DNA from: Alphaproteobacteria bacterium
GTDB lineage: Bacteria; Pseudomonadota; Alphaproteobacteria; Caulobacterales; Caulobacteraceae
NCBI GenBank assembly: GCA_018895795.1
Contig: JAHINZ010000018.1
Span: 1 to 10,626 of the forward strand
Length of the DNA stretch: 10,626 nt
Reading direction: 5' to 3'
Part shown: positions 1-6,669 of the stretch, piece by piece
Numbering within the stretch: position 1 is the first letter of the stretch
Layout: each line of letters starts with the position of its first letter
The notes under the pieces: model-generated
What the model was told of the DNA's origin: nothing
Databases searched by the model: none
Seen by the model: the letters and a program-made list of their open reading frames with translations, nothing else
Position numbers and translations under genes: made by a program

Positions 1-236
1 ATCTGGTCCTGCCGTTCACGATCAGTTGGGGCGCGGGCTTCATGCGCAACACGCCCAACTTCTTCTACGGGCCCACGGCCGAGGCGTTCGGCCACTCGGG
101 CTGGGGCGGGTCTTGCGCCTTCGCCGATCCGACCACCGGCGTGTCGGGGGCCTATGTGATGAACAAGCAGGGCGTCGCCCTGATCGGTGATCCGCGCCCG
201 GTGCGCCTGATCGAGGCGGCCTACGCCAGTCTCTAG
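1..236 (+). CDS. Serine hydrolase, beta-lactamase/esterase family (C-terminal fragment)
   Basis: This is the 3' end of a gene whose start lies left of the window; the reading frame begins at base 3 and stops with TAG at 234-236. The visible 77 or so residues contain FGHSGWGGSCAFADP followed by GVSGAYVMNKQG, and end in a short helix-like tail. HSGxGG followed by a glycine-rich strand is the third conserved motif of the class C beta-lactamase/penicillin-binding-like esterase family (Pfam Beta-lactamase), where HSG replaces the KTG of true beta-lactamases and lines the active site. The SxxK nucleophile motif would be upstream and cannot be seen. Proteins of this type are usually esterases or peptidases of unknown substrate, so antibiotic hydrolysis should not be assumed. 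The next gene starts 22 nt downstream on the same strand, so the two are probably co-transcribed. Confidence 0.85.
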   Translation, partial: LVLPFTISWGAGFMRNTPNFFYGPTAEAFGHSGWGGSCAFADPTTGVSGAYVMNKQGVALIGDPRPVRLIEAAYASL

Positions 237-258
237 GTCAAGATAGGGGAAGACGGGT

Positions 259-1080
259 ATGGCCTTGCCGCGTTCAGGTCTGGTCTTGGCGACCCTGTTG
301 ACGGCCCTTGCCACGTCCGGCGTCGCCGCGGCGCAGTCGGTCCCGCGCGCCTTCTGTGCCGACCGCCCGGGCAAGGGCTCACCGCCGTGCGTGCTGGACC
401 AGGGTCGCTTTCAGGTCGAGGTCGGGCTGGCTGACGCCGCGTTCAGCCGAGGCGGAGGGACCGCGGTCGACGCGACCTCTTTCGGGGCGCTTGAGTTGCG
501 CCTGGGCCTGACCGCGTCCCTGGAAGGGCAGTTGAGCTGGACGGCGCGGCAGCGGATCCGCACCGTGGACAGGGCGAGCGGCGCCGCCGAGACGGTGTCG
601 GGCGCGGGGGACCTTGGCCTGGCCGTGCGCTGGTCGCTGCGCCATCCCGACGGCGATGGCCTTTCAATCGCTGTGCAGCCCTTCATCGTCGCCCCGACGG
701 GGGCTGACGGCGTCGGCGGCGGCCAGTGGCAGGGCGGCGTGATCGCCCCGGTGTCGATTCCGCTGACCGACGACTGGTCGCTGGCCCTGTCGCCGCAGGT
801 CGCGGTTCGCCCGAATGCGAGCGGTTCGGGCCGGCACGCGGGCCTCAGCCTGACAGGCGGCCTGGGCCGTTCGCTCGGACCTTTCGCCTTGGGCGCCGAG
901 CTTTGGGTCGATGTCGATGATGATCCGGTCGACCGCGTCACCGCCGCCAGTTTCGACCTGACGGCCAGCTGGGCGACCAAGACCTTGCCGAACATACAGT
1001 TCGACGCTTCGGCCTATCTGGGGCTCAATTCGGCCACGCCCGATCTGGAACTGATCGTGGGCGTGGCCCGGCGTTTCTAG
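259..1080 (+). CDS. Outer-membrane beta-barrel 'transporter' family protein (phenol MetA-like)
   Basis: A 273-aa predicted outer-membrane barrel. Residues 1-25 are a signal peptide (hydrophobic LVLATLLTALATSGVAA, probable cut after AAA before QS). The mature start has FCADRPGKGSPPC, with two cysteines (33 and 44) that could form a disulfide, followed by alternating hydrophobic/polar strands with short turns. The chain ends in ARRF; a terminal Phe is the usual Bam recognition signal. The CxDRPGK...PPC N-terminus and TPDLELxxGVARRF C-terminus match a family commonly annotated only as 'transporter', related to the MetA protein of phenol-degradation clusters (PF13557). Substrate is unknown. The ATG at 259 is preceded by AGGGGAA at 245-251 with about 7 nt spacing, which supports this start. 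With only 22 nt after the upstream hydrolase it probably lacks its own promoter. Confidence 0.8.
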   Translation: MALPRSGLVLATLLTALATSGVAAAQSVPRAFCADRPGKGSPPCVLDQGRFQVEVGLADAAFSRGGGTAVDATSFGALELRLGLTASLEGQLSWTARQRIRTVDRASGAAETVSGAGDLGLAVRWSLRHPDGDGLSIAVQPFIVAPTGADGVGGGQWQGGVIAPVSIPLTDDWSLALSPQVAVRPNASGSGRHAGLSLTGGLGRSLGPFALGAELWVDVDDDPVDRVTAASFDLTASWATKTLPNIQFDASAYLGLNSATPDLELIVGVARRF

Positions 1081-1085
1081 CGCGC

Positions 1086-1122
1086 CACCGGCTTGGCCGG
1101 ATCGAGGCGGCCCAAGCCGGTG
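1086..1122. terminator. Hairpin between convergent genes, probable bidirectional terminator
   Basis: Perfect 11-bp arms CACCGGCTTGG (1086-1096) and CCAAGCCGGTG (1112-1122) enclose a 15-nt loop. It begins 6 nt after the stop of the + strand barrel gene and ends 2 nt before the stop of the minus-strand barrel gene. On the + strand it is followed by only three Ts (TTTA), and on the minus strand there is no T-run. It is therefore a plausible terminator for the + transcript and a weak one in the other direction. Position between converging stops supports the call. Confidence 0.55.
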
Positions 1123-1123
1123 T

Positions 1124-2350
1124 TTAGAAACTGGCCCGCAGAGCGGTGGTGAGACGCAGATCGTCCTGCCGGCGATCGTCCTTGAGACGAACGCGATCGG
1201 GGCGATCGGAGGTCACGAAAACGCCCTCGACGACGACCGCCAGGGTCTCACCCAAGGGGCGGGTCCAGGCCACGGTCGCGCCCCAGCCGTGTTCGGCGTT
1301 GTTATCCACGGCCTTGAAGCTGCGATCATCCGTGGCGAACTGTTCGAGCCGCGTGGTGATCGCGCCGGTCTCCAGATCGCGGGACAGCAGGATGAAGGCG
1401 CTTTCAAACCCCACATCCGCCGGGTTCGGACCACCCTGGGGGCGACCCATGCTGGTCTCGCCCTGCATGGCCTGCATCAGAAGCTCGGTCTGGGCGTCCG
1501 GGGACCAGCGGGCGCCGATCTGCACGAAGCGCGTCCGCCAGGCGTACTGGCCGTTGACCAGGCTGGTGCGATCGCCGTTGTTGTCATAGGCCGTCAGGCT
1601 GAGATCCAGGGCCCGCGTCGGCGCCAGGTCGAGCCGAGCATAGCCGCCCCAGCGCCCGTCAACCTCATCGATGGGGCGGGTCCGGGGCGCCTGCCAGCGG
1701 GCAAACAGTTTGGAAACGGGGGGCAGGGGCAGGGCGCCGTTCTGGGTGGCGCGCAGGTCGTGCAGGGCCCAACCCCGGAAGGCCAGCAAGGCGCCGGCGG
1801 TGTCATTGCCCTGAAATCCCGCGACCGTCAGGCCGGACGATCGTCCCGCCAGGGTGGTGCGCGCGGTCAGTTCCAGCCCAGTGGTCTTGACCTCCTCGGC
1901 GACCCAGCTGTTGATCGCCGACGGGGTGAGGGTGCGTGACAGCGACCACTCCGAACCGTCATGCTCCAGGGACAGGGGCGGGAAGAACAGGCCGGCGCGA
2001 CCCGAAAGCCGCACGGCGGCGCCGGGCTGGGCGCGCAGGGTCAGATAGGCCTCGTCCAGGCCGAGGCTGGGCGAGAGCGCCGACTGCACGTCGACGCTGA
2101 CCAGCCCGCCCAGGCGGTCGGTCAGGCTGGGGCGCCAGGCGATGATGGCCCCGGCGCTCAAGGCTTTTCCGGTCCCCAGCTTACCCAGGCCGCCCTCGGC
2201 CCAGGACCGCTCTGAACCGCCGGTCGAGAGGGCCAGGGTGGCGACGCCCGAGATCTGTTCGCGCGACACGAGCTCGCCCGCCCCGCTGGGCGAGGCGATC
2301 AGCAGCCCCCCGGCAACGAGAAGGGCGATAGGGCGGGCCCAGATCGACAT
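1124..2350 (-). CDS. Uncharacterised outer-membrane beta-barrel protein, 408 aa
   Basis: Residues 1 to about 24 form a signal peptide (IALLVAGGLLIASPSGA). The rest lacks membrane helices and shows repeated amphipathic strands with short loops (for example GGYARLDLAP, LDLSLTAYDNNGD, RFVQIGARWSPDAQTELLMQAMQG, GWGATVAWTRPLGETLAVVVEGVFV), ending in TTALRASF with a terminal Phe. This is the pattern of an outer-membrane porin-like barrel. Size and strand pattern resemble proteins annotated as 'hypothetical' or phosphate-selective/OprO-like porins in Caulobacterales and sphingomonads, but I cannot name the family with certainty and no substrate is suggested. The start has only a weak ribosome site (GTAGG about 9 nt upstream), yet the signal peptide fits it exactly. 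It lies 84 nt after rarD on the same strand and faces the other barrel gene. Confidence 0.7.
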   Translation of the reverse strand: MSIWARPIALLVAGGLLIASPSGAGELVSREQISGVATLALSTGGSERSWAEGGLGKLGTGKALSAGAIIAWRPSLTDRLGGLVSVDVQSALSPSLGLDEAYLTLRAQPGAAVRLSGRAGLFFPPLSLEHDGSEWSLSRTLTPSAINSWVAEEVKTTGLELTARTTLAGRSSGLTVAGFQGNDTAGALLAFRGWALHDLRATQNGALPLPPVSKLFARWQAPRTRPIDEVDGRWGGYARLDLAPTRALDLSLTAYDNNGDRTSLVNGQYAWRTRFVQIGARWSPDAQTELLMQAMQGETSMGRPQGGPNPADVGFESAFILLSRDLETGAITTRLEQFATDDRSFKAVDNNAEHGWGATVAWTRPLGETLAVVVEGVFVTSDRPDRVRLKDDRRQDDLRLTTALRASF

Positions 2351-2365
2351 CCCGAAAGCCTACCG

Positions 2366-2380
2366 GCCGATTCCTTCGGC
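2366..2380 (-). other. Small hairpin upstream of the barrel gene
   Basis: GCCGA and TCGGC (2366-2370, 2376-2380) flank a 5-nt loop in the 84-nt gap between the rarD stop and the barrel start. Read on the minus strand it is followed within about 8 nt by CTTT, so it may weakly terminate rarD or form leader structure for the barrel gene. Arms are only 5 bp, so chance is possible. No clear promoter hexamers were found in this gap. Confidence 0.25.
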
Positions 2381-2434
2381 TCGGTTAAGGGCGCTTGGCG
2401 GCCGGCCTTTTCCAATCCGTCTGAGCGGGAAAGC

Positions 2435-3346
2435 CTAGGCCACAGCCACCCGTCGCGTCCGCCTCCAGGCCCCATAGGCGAACACCGCCACCCCGGCCCA
2501 GATGAACGTGAACGACAAGGCCCGCATCGGCGTGAACGACTCGCCCAGCGCGACGCCCAGCAGGAACTGGATGGTCGGGGCGATGAACTGCAGGAAGCCC
2601 ATGGCGCTAAGCGGCATGCGTCGCGCCGACCAGGCGAACAGGGCCAGAGGCACCACCGTGGCCGGACCGGCGATCATCAGCAGGGCGGTGACGCTGGGTC
2701 CCGATCCGAAATGGCCCGCGCCGGTGGCCTGCAGATGCAGCACATAGAGCAGGCCGGGGATCGCCAGATAGGCGCACTCGATGAACAAGCCCGTCTGGGC
2801 GTCGGCCTTGACCTGTTTTCTCAGGATGGCGTAGGCGCAGAAACTGACGGCCACGCCCAGCGAGATGACCGGCAGATGGCCCAAGGCGGCGGTCTGGATC
2901 GCCACCCCGATCACCGCCAGCCCGATCGCGATCGCCCCTTCGCGGCTGATGCGCTCACGGAACAGGATCGCGCCCGCCGCCATGTTCATCAGCGGATTGA
3001 TATAGTAGCCCAGGCTGGTCTCGATCACGTGGCCGGCATTGACCGCGAACACATAGATCGACCAGTTGATGAAGATCGCCGCCGTCGAGAGGGCCAGTAT
3101 CATCAGGGTCTTGGGCTGACGCAGGACCGCGGCCACCTGGCCCCCTTGCCTAGCCAGCAGCACCAGGCCGCCGGCCCAGAGCACCGACCACAGGGTGCGG
3201 TGGGCGATCATCTCCCAGGAGCCGACGCCCAGCTTGGCCAGCAGGTGGAAATACAGCGGCAGGAAGCCCCAAAGCAGATAGCAGCCGAGCGCCGCGACCA
3301 ACGCCCTGCGGCTCTCATCGGGGCTCTTGTTCAAATCCGCCGTCAT
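2435..3346 (-). CDS. rarD: EamA-family permease RarD
   Basis: A 303-aa inner-membrane protein of the drug/metabolite transporter superfamily. About ten hydrophobic helices begin near residue 15 and end near 292, leaving short cytosolic tails (a Ser/Asp/Lys-rich N-terminus and a basic C-terminus, GAWRRTRRVAVA). RarD hallmarks are visible: LGCYLLWGFLPLYF in helix 1, EMIAHRTLWS (42-54), and INWSIYVFAVNAGHVIETSLGYYINPL (93-119). RarD was named for chloramphenicol sensitivity, but its physiological substrate is not established; related EamA proteins export amino acids or other metabolites. The ATG at 3344-3346 is preceded by AGGAC about 10 nt upstream. The upstream neighbour is asd, but a strong terminator hairpin lies between them, so expression must involve readthrough or a promoter whose transcript crosses the hairpin. 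Confidence 0.9.
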   Translation of the reverse strand: MTADLNKSPDESRRALVAALGCYLLWGFLPLYFHLLAKLGVGSWEMIAHRTLWSVLWAGGLVLLARQGGQVAAVLRQPKTLMILALSTAAIFINWSIYVFAVNAGHVIETSLGYYINPLMNMAAGAILFRERISREGAIAIGLAVIGVAIQTAALGHLPVISLGVAVSFCAYAILRKQVKADAQTGLFIECAYLAIPGLLYVLHLQATGAGHFGSGPSVTALLMIAGPATVVPLALFAWSARRMPLSAMGFLQFIAPTIQFLLGVALGESFTPMRALSFTFIWAGVAVFAYGAWRRTRRVAVA

Positions 3347-3370
3347 GGCGTCGCCGTCCTGTCATTCCAA

Positions 3371-3405
3371 TGAAAAGGCTCCCGGGACCTGATGTCCCGG
3401 GAGCC
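3371..3405 (-). terminator. Rho-independent terminator after asd
   Basis: Perfect 12-bp arms GGCTCCCGGGAC (3377-3388) and GTCCCGGGAGCC (3394-3405) close a 5-nt loop. Read on the minus strand the stem is followed by TTTTCATT (from 3376 downward), a canonical intrinsic terminator. It ends the asd transcript about 35 nt past its stop codon. The T-tract ends about 25 nt before the rarD start, so the structure also lies in any rarD leader. Confidence 0.85.
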
Positions 3406-3440
3406 CTGAAATCGTCCACCCGCTTGTTGCGGAGGTCGGC

Positions 3441-4469
3441 TTAGGCCGGGAGTTTCTGCTTGATCATACCTTTTTCATGCAGAAGCTGCGCGATCTGCAC
3501 GGCGTTCAGCGCCGCGCCCTTGCGCAGATTGTCGGCCACGCACCAGAGCACGACGCCGTTCTCGACCGTCGGGTCGGTGCGGATGCGCGAGACATAGACC
3601 GGGAATTCGCCGGCGCTTTCCTTGGGCGTCATATAGCCGCCGTCCTCGCGCTTATCGATGACTTCCACGCCGTCGGCGTCGCGCAGGATCTCGCGGACGT
3701 CATCCTCGTCCAACGGGGTTTCGAACTCGATATTGATCGCCTCGGCGTGACCGACCATGACCGGCACCCGCACGCAGGTGGCGACCAGCTTGATCGACGG
3801 ATCCAGGATCTTCTTGGTCTCCGCCATCATCTTCCACTCTTCCTTCGTGAAGCCGTCCTCCATGAAGCTGTCGATGTGGGGAATGACGTTGAAGGCGATC
3901 TGCTTGGTGAACTTCTTGGGCGGCGGCGCGCCCAGGACGAAGACGCCCTTGGTTTGCTCCCACAGCTCGTCCATGCCTTCCTTGCCCGCGCCCGACACCG
4001 ACTGGTAGGTCGAGACGACGACGCGCTTGATCTTGGCTTCGGCGTGCAGGGGGGCCAGCACCACCACCAGCTGCGCCGTGGAGCAGTTGGGGTTGGCGAT
4101 GATGTTCTTGGGCATCTTCAGAACGGCGTCCGGGTTCACTTCCGGCACCACCAGCGGCACGTCCGGATCCATCCGGAAGTGAGAACTGTTGTCGATGACG
4201 ATCGGACCGGCCGCGCCGATCTTCTCGCCCCATTCCTTGGAAATGGCGCCGCCGGCGCTCATCAGCACGATGTCGACCTTGCTGAAGTCGAATTGAGCCA
4301 GGTCTTCGCACTTGAGAATCTGGTTGCCGAACGAGACCTCGACGCCGATGGATTTGCGGCTGGCGATGGCGTGCATTTTATCGACGGGGAATTTCACTTC
4401 CTCGAGGATATTGAACATCTCACGGCCAACATTGCCCGTGGCGCCGACCACGGCGACCCGGTAACCCAT
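3441..4469 (-). CDS. asd: Aspartate-semialdehyde dehydrogenase
   Basis: A cytosolic 342-aa enzyme that reduces L-aspartyl-4-phosphate to L-aspartate-4-semialdehyde with NADPH, the branch point to lysine/diaminopimelate, threonine and methionine. The N-terminal Rossmann domain starts at once with VAVVGATGNVGREM (NADP loop GATGNVG, 9-15). The nucleophile is Cys129 in NPNCSTAQ. VSGAGKEGMDEL (158-169) follows the active site, Arg234 in TCVRVPV binds substrate, and His241 in VGHAEAINIEFE is the general acid/base. Length is normal for the family. The open frame reaches 27 codons further upstream (to 4550), but the ATG at 4467-4469 has GGAGA 5 nt before it, and the family begins at MGYRVAVVG, so the shorter start is preferred. 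The 126-nt gap to the LysR gene leaves room for its own promoter. It is normally essential because diaminopimelate is needed for peptidoglycan. Confidence 0.97.
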   Translation of the reverse strand: MGYRVAVVGATGNVGREMFNILEEVKFPVDKMHAIASRKSIGVEVSFGNQILKCEDLAQFDFSKVDIVLMSAGGAISKEWGEKIGAAGPIVIDNSSHFRMDPDVPLVVPEVNPDAVLKMPKNIIANPNCSTAQLVVVLAPLHAEAKIKRVVVSTYQSVSGAGKEGMDELWEQTKGVFVLGAPPPKKFTKQIAFNVIPHIDSFMEDGFTKEEWKMMAETKKILDPSIKLVATCVRVPVMVGHAEAINIEFETPLDEDDVREILRDADGVEVIDKREDGGYMTPKESAGEFPVYVSRIRTDPTVENGVVLWCVADNLRKGAALNAVQIAQLLHEKGMIKQKLPA

Positions 4470-4474
4470 AGCGG

Positions 4475-4479
4475 TCTCC
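4475..4479 (-). promoter_or_regulatory. Ribosome binding site of asd
   Basis: GGAGA on the minus strand, 5 nt before the ATG at 4467-4469. It settles the choice of the internal start over the longer open frame that begins at 4550. Confidence 0.75.
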
Positions 4480-4556
4480 AATTCGTCTTTCCCGTCCTTC
4501 AGTGGCGGGAAGCGCCCCGTTACGCCTCGGGAGCCCCCTAGGCAAGGCAAGGGTTT

Positions 4557-4575
4557 CTCCTAGCGCCGATAGGAG
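4557..4575. other. Short inverted repeat between LysR gene and asd
   Basis: Perfect 6-bp arms CTCCTA (4557-4562) and TAGGAG (4570-4575) with a 7-nt centre, located about 90 nt before the asd start and 20 nt after the LysR stop. Read on the minus strand it is followed by AAACCC rather than Ts, so it is a poor terminator. It could be an operator in the asd promoter region or chance. No convincing promoter hexamers were identified around it. Confidence 0.3.
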
Positions 4576-4595
4576 GGCGTGGCGTCGGCAAGTTT

Positions 4596-5513
4596 TCACC
4601 TGGTCTGACGAAATTTTTCGGCCTTCACGAAGTCGACGAAGGCCCGCAACGGCGCGGGCATGTGGCGGCGGCTGGGATAGTAGAGCAGGGGGCCGGTGAA
4701 CGGCGGCAGCCAGTCGTCGAGCACGCTTTCCAGCCGTCCGTCCTTCAGGGCGCCCTCGACAAACTCCTCGAACGTGGCGATCAGGCCGACGCCCGCGATA
4801 CAGGCCTCCAGTTCCAGGTCGATGCTGGTCGAGATCAGCGGGCCGGTCGGGCTGATGCGGATCACCTCGCCGTCCTTCTCGAACTCCCAGGGATGGCTGA
4901 CGCCGCTGGGAAAGCGATGGCGGATGCAGGCGTGGTCGAGGACGTCGCGGGGATGGGCCGGCCGGCCATGGGCGGCGAAATAGGCCGGCGCGCCGACCAC
5001 CACGAACCGCTGTGGTCCCGCCAGGGGCACGGCGATCATGTCCTTCTCCATCCGTTCGTCATAGCGGACCCCGGCGTCGAAGCCGGCGGCCAGCACGTCG
5101 ACGAAGCTGTCCTCGGCCGTGACCTCGATCGACACGCCGGGATGGGCGGCCAGAAAGCGCGGCAGCATCCGGGGCAGGATCACCCGCGCCACCACGGTGG
5201 GCACGTTCAGGCGCAGGGTGCCGGTGGGGCTGTCGCGAAAGGCGTTGACCTCGTCCAGGGCCAGGGCGACGTCGGCCAGGGCCGGGGTCAGGCGCTCCAG
5301 CAGCCTCTGGCCCGCCTCGGTGGGGGTGACGCTGCGGGTGGTGCGGTTGAGCAACCGCACGCCCAGCCGCGCCTCCAGCCGCCGCACCGCCTCGCTCAGC
5401 GACGAGGCCGAGACCCCGCGCACGGTCGCCGCGCCGCGAAAGCCGCGGGCCTGGGCCACGGCGGTGAAGGCGTCGAGATCGGCGAAGTTGGCGTCAGCGC
5501 CAGAGCTCTTCAT
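4596..5513 (-). CDS. LysR-family transcriptional regulator
   Basis: A 305-aa DNA-binding regulator. Residues 10-70 form the winged helix-turn-helix (LDAFTAVAQARGFRGAATVRG, then VSASSLSEAVRRLEARLGVRLLNRTTR, ending in SVTPTEAG), followed by a linker helix (about 71-90) and the two-lobed effector-binding domain (about 95-300; LRLNVPTVVARVILPRMLPRFLAAHP opens it). The motif RLLNRTTRSVTPTEAG places it in the large subgroup that typically controls a divergent oxidoreductase gene. The inducer is unknown. It is transcribed away from the aldo/keto reductase across 95 bp, the classic LysR target arrangement, so it very probably controls that gene and itself. The ATG at 5511-5513 has only a weak upstream GGAA, and a GTGCG repeat ends up 2 nt before the start codon, suggesting autoregulation. 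Confidence 0.92.
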   Translation of the reverse strand: MKSSGADANFADLDAFTAVAQARGFRGAATVRGVSASSLSEAVRRLEARLGVRLLNRTTRSVTPTEAGQRLLERLTPALADVALALDEVNAFRDSPTGTLRLNVPTVVARVILPRMLPRFLAAHPGVSIEVTAEDSFVDVLAAGFDAGVRYDERMEKDMIAVPLAGPQRFVVVGAPAYFAAHGRPAHPRDVLDHACIRHRFPSGVSHPWEFEKDGEVIRISPTGPLISTSIDLELEACIAGVGLIATFEEFVEGALKDGRLESVLDDWLPPFTGPLLYYPSRRHMPAPLRAFVDFVKAEKFRQTR

Positions 5514-5514
5514 T

Positions 5515-5561
5515 GTGCGAATTTCCGAACGGGTTGTGCGGGATTGACCGGATTATCGCAC
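5515..5561. promoter_or_regulatory. Candidate LysR operator: three GTGCG half-sites at 21-bp spacing
   Basis: GTGCG occurs at 5515-5519 and 5536-5540, and its inverted form CGCAC at 5557-5561, so each begins exactly 21 bp after the last, two helical turns. Context extends the similarity (TTGTGCG twice; the inverted copy reads CCGTGCGATAA on the other strand). The site nearest the LysR gene lies directly before its start codon; the other two lie towards the reductase. A lone -35-like TTGACC sits at 5544-5549 between the second and third sites, but no good -10 was found 17 nt further on. Regulator binding here is inference. Confidence 0.45.
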
Positions 5562-5597
5562 GGGGTGTCGAGGCGCATAACCGCCTCCACGCGAATT

Positions 5598-5604
5598 GGA
5601 GAAA
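5598..5604 (+). promoter_or_regulatory. Ribosome binding site of the aldo/keto reductase
   Basis: GGAGAAA, with GGAG ending 7 nt before the ATG at 5609. It supports this start over the longer open frame beginning at 5513, which would run through the intergenic operator region. Confidence 0.7.
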
Positions 5605-5608
5605 CCCC

Positions 5609-6610
5609 ATGAAGACGCATCAACTCGGCAAGACCGGTCCCGTCGTTTCGGCCTTCGGCTTGGGCTGCATGGGCATGTCCGACATGTACGGCCCCAGCGA
5701 CCGGGCCGAGAGCCTGGCCACCTTCGACGCCGCCGTGGCGCAGGGCGTGACCCTGATCGACACCGGCGACTTCTACGGCATGGGCCACAACGAGATGCTG
5801 ATCGGCGAGGCCCTCAAGCGCCACCGGCGCGAGGACCTGATCCTCAGCGTCAAGACCGGCGCCCTGCGCGATCCGGCCGGGGCCTTCCTGGGCTATGACA
5901 GCCGCCCCAACGCCCTGAAGAACTTCCTGGCCTATAGCCTCAAGCGGCTGGGCGTCGATTACATCGACATCTACCGCCCCTCGCGCCTGGATCCGACCGT
6001 GCCGATCGAGGACAGCATCGGGGCCATCGCCGACATGGTCCAGGCCGGCTATGTCCGCCATATCGGCCTGTCGGAAGTGGGCGCCGAGACCCTCCGCCGG
6101 GCCGCCAAGGTCGCGCCGATCGTCGACCTGCAGATCGAATATTCGCTGGTCTCGCGGGGGATCGAAGCCGAGATCCTGCCGACCTGCCGCGAGCTGGGCA
6201 TCGAGATCACCGCTTATGGCGTGCTGTCGCGCGGCCTGATCAGCGGCCACTGGACCAAGGACCGCGCGTCGGGCGGACGGGATTTCCGCGCCATGAGTCC
6301 GCGCTTCCAGGGCGACAATCTCGACGCCAACCTGGCCTTGGTCGAAGCGCTGCGCGCGGTCGCCGAGGCCAAGGGCGTGACCACGGCCCAGGCCGCCATC
6401 GCCTGGGTGGCCTCGCGCGGCGATGACATCGTCCCGCTGATCGGCGCCCGCCGCCGCGACCGCCTGACCGAGGCCCTTGGCGCGCTGCAGGTCACACTTT
6501 CCGCCGCGGACCTGGCCGCCATCGAGGCGGCCGTACCCAAGGACGCGGCGGCCGGGACCCGCTACGCCGAGGCGATGATGGCCCATCTCGACAGCGAACG
6601 CCGAGGTTGA
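5609..6610 (+). CDS. Aldo/keto reductase
   Basis: A 333-aa (beta/alpha)8-barrel oxidoreductase expected to reduce aldehydes or ketones with NADPH in the cytosol. The fold signatures are in order: LGLGCMGMSDMYGPSD-like strand 1 (17-31), LIDTGDFYG (49-57), YIDIYRPSRLDP (118-129), VRHIGLSEVGAETLRRA (149-165), LQIEYSL (174-180), ITAYGVLSRGLISG (200-213), and IPLIGAR-like cofactor loop VPLIGARRRDRLTEAL (275-290). Of the catalytic tetrad, Asp51, Tyr56 and Lys82 are present, but the usual His (YYQHR in close relatives) is Ser125 here (YRPSR). The overall pattern is that of the AKR group containing YhdN/pyridoxal- and quinone-linked reductases, but substrate cannot be assigned. It is divergent from the LysR gene, probably regulated by it, and convergent with the sensor kinase. 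Confidence 0.92.
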   Translation: MKTHQLGKTGPVVSAFGLGCMGMSDMYGPSDRAESLATFDAAVAQGVTLIDTGDFYGMGHNEMLIGEALKRHRREDLILSVKTGALRDPAGAFLGYDSRPNALKNFLAYSLKRLGVDYIDIYRPSRLDPTVPIEDSIGAIADMVQAGYVRHIGLSEVGAETLRRAAKVAPIVDLQIEYSLVSRGIEAEILPTCRELGIEITAYGVLSRGLISGHWTKDRASGGRDFRAMSPRFQGDNLDANLALVEALRAVAEAKGVTTAQAAIAWVASRGDDIVPLIGARRRDRLTEALGALQVTLSAADLAAIEAAVPKDAAAGTRYAEAMMAHLDSERRG

Positions 6611-6634
6611 CGGTCTAGGCGGCGTCGCGCCCAT

Positions 6635-6662
6635 GCGGTTCGAACCGGCGCCTTCGGACCGC
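6635..6662. terminator. Hairpin between convergent reductase and kinase genes
   Basis: Arms 6635-6644 (GCGGTTCGAA) and 6653-6662 (TTCGGACCGC) pair over 10 bp with one T-G wobble and enclose an 8-nt loop. It starts 25 nt after the reductase stop and ends 8 nt before the kinase stop. There is no T-run on either side, so termination strength is uncertain, but the position between two converging stops supports a shared terminator or a 3'-end-protecting structure. Confidence 0.45.
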
Positions 6663-6669
6663 AAGGGCC

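Noticed and set aside
3477..4541. A 354-codon + strand frame opposite asd
   Set aside because: Antisense of a clear Asd with intact active site; product is His/Asp/Val-rich low complexity.
4470..4550. 27-codon N-terminal extension of Asd
   Set aside because: The added residues do not belong to the family, and a good ribosome site lies directly before the internal ATG at 4467-4469.
5544..5549. TTGACC as the -35 of a reductase promoter
   Set aside because: No matching -10 hexamer at 16-18 nt; kept only as a remark in the operator entry.
5513..5608. 32-codon N-terminal extension of the aldo/keto reductase
   Set aside because: It would translate the intergenic operator region, overlaps the LysR start codon, and GGAG is correctly placed before the ATG at 5609.
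4662..5612. A 316-codon + strand frame opposite the LysR gene
   Set aside because: Antisense of a complete LysR protein; Gly/Gln/His-rich product without motifs.
5510..6664. A 384-codon open frame on the minus strand covering the aldo/keto reductase
   Set aside because: Overlaps the whole reductase and the operator region; composition is Ala/Gly/Asp/His-rich with no recognisable fold.
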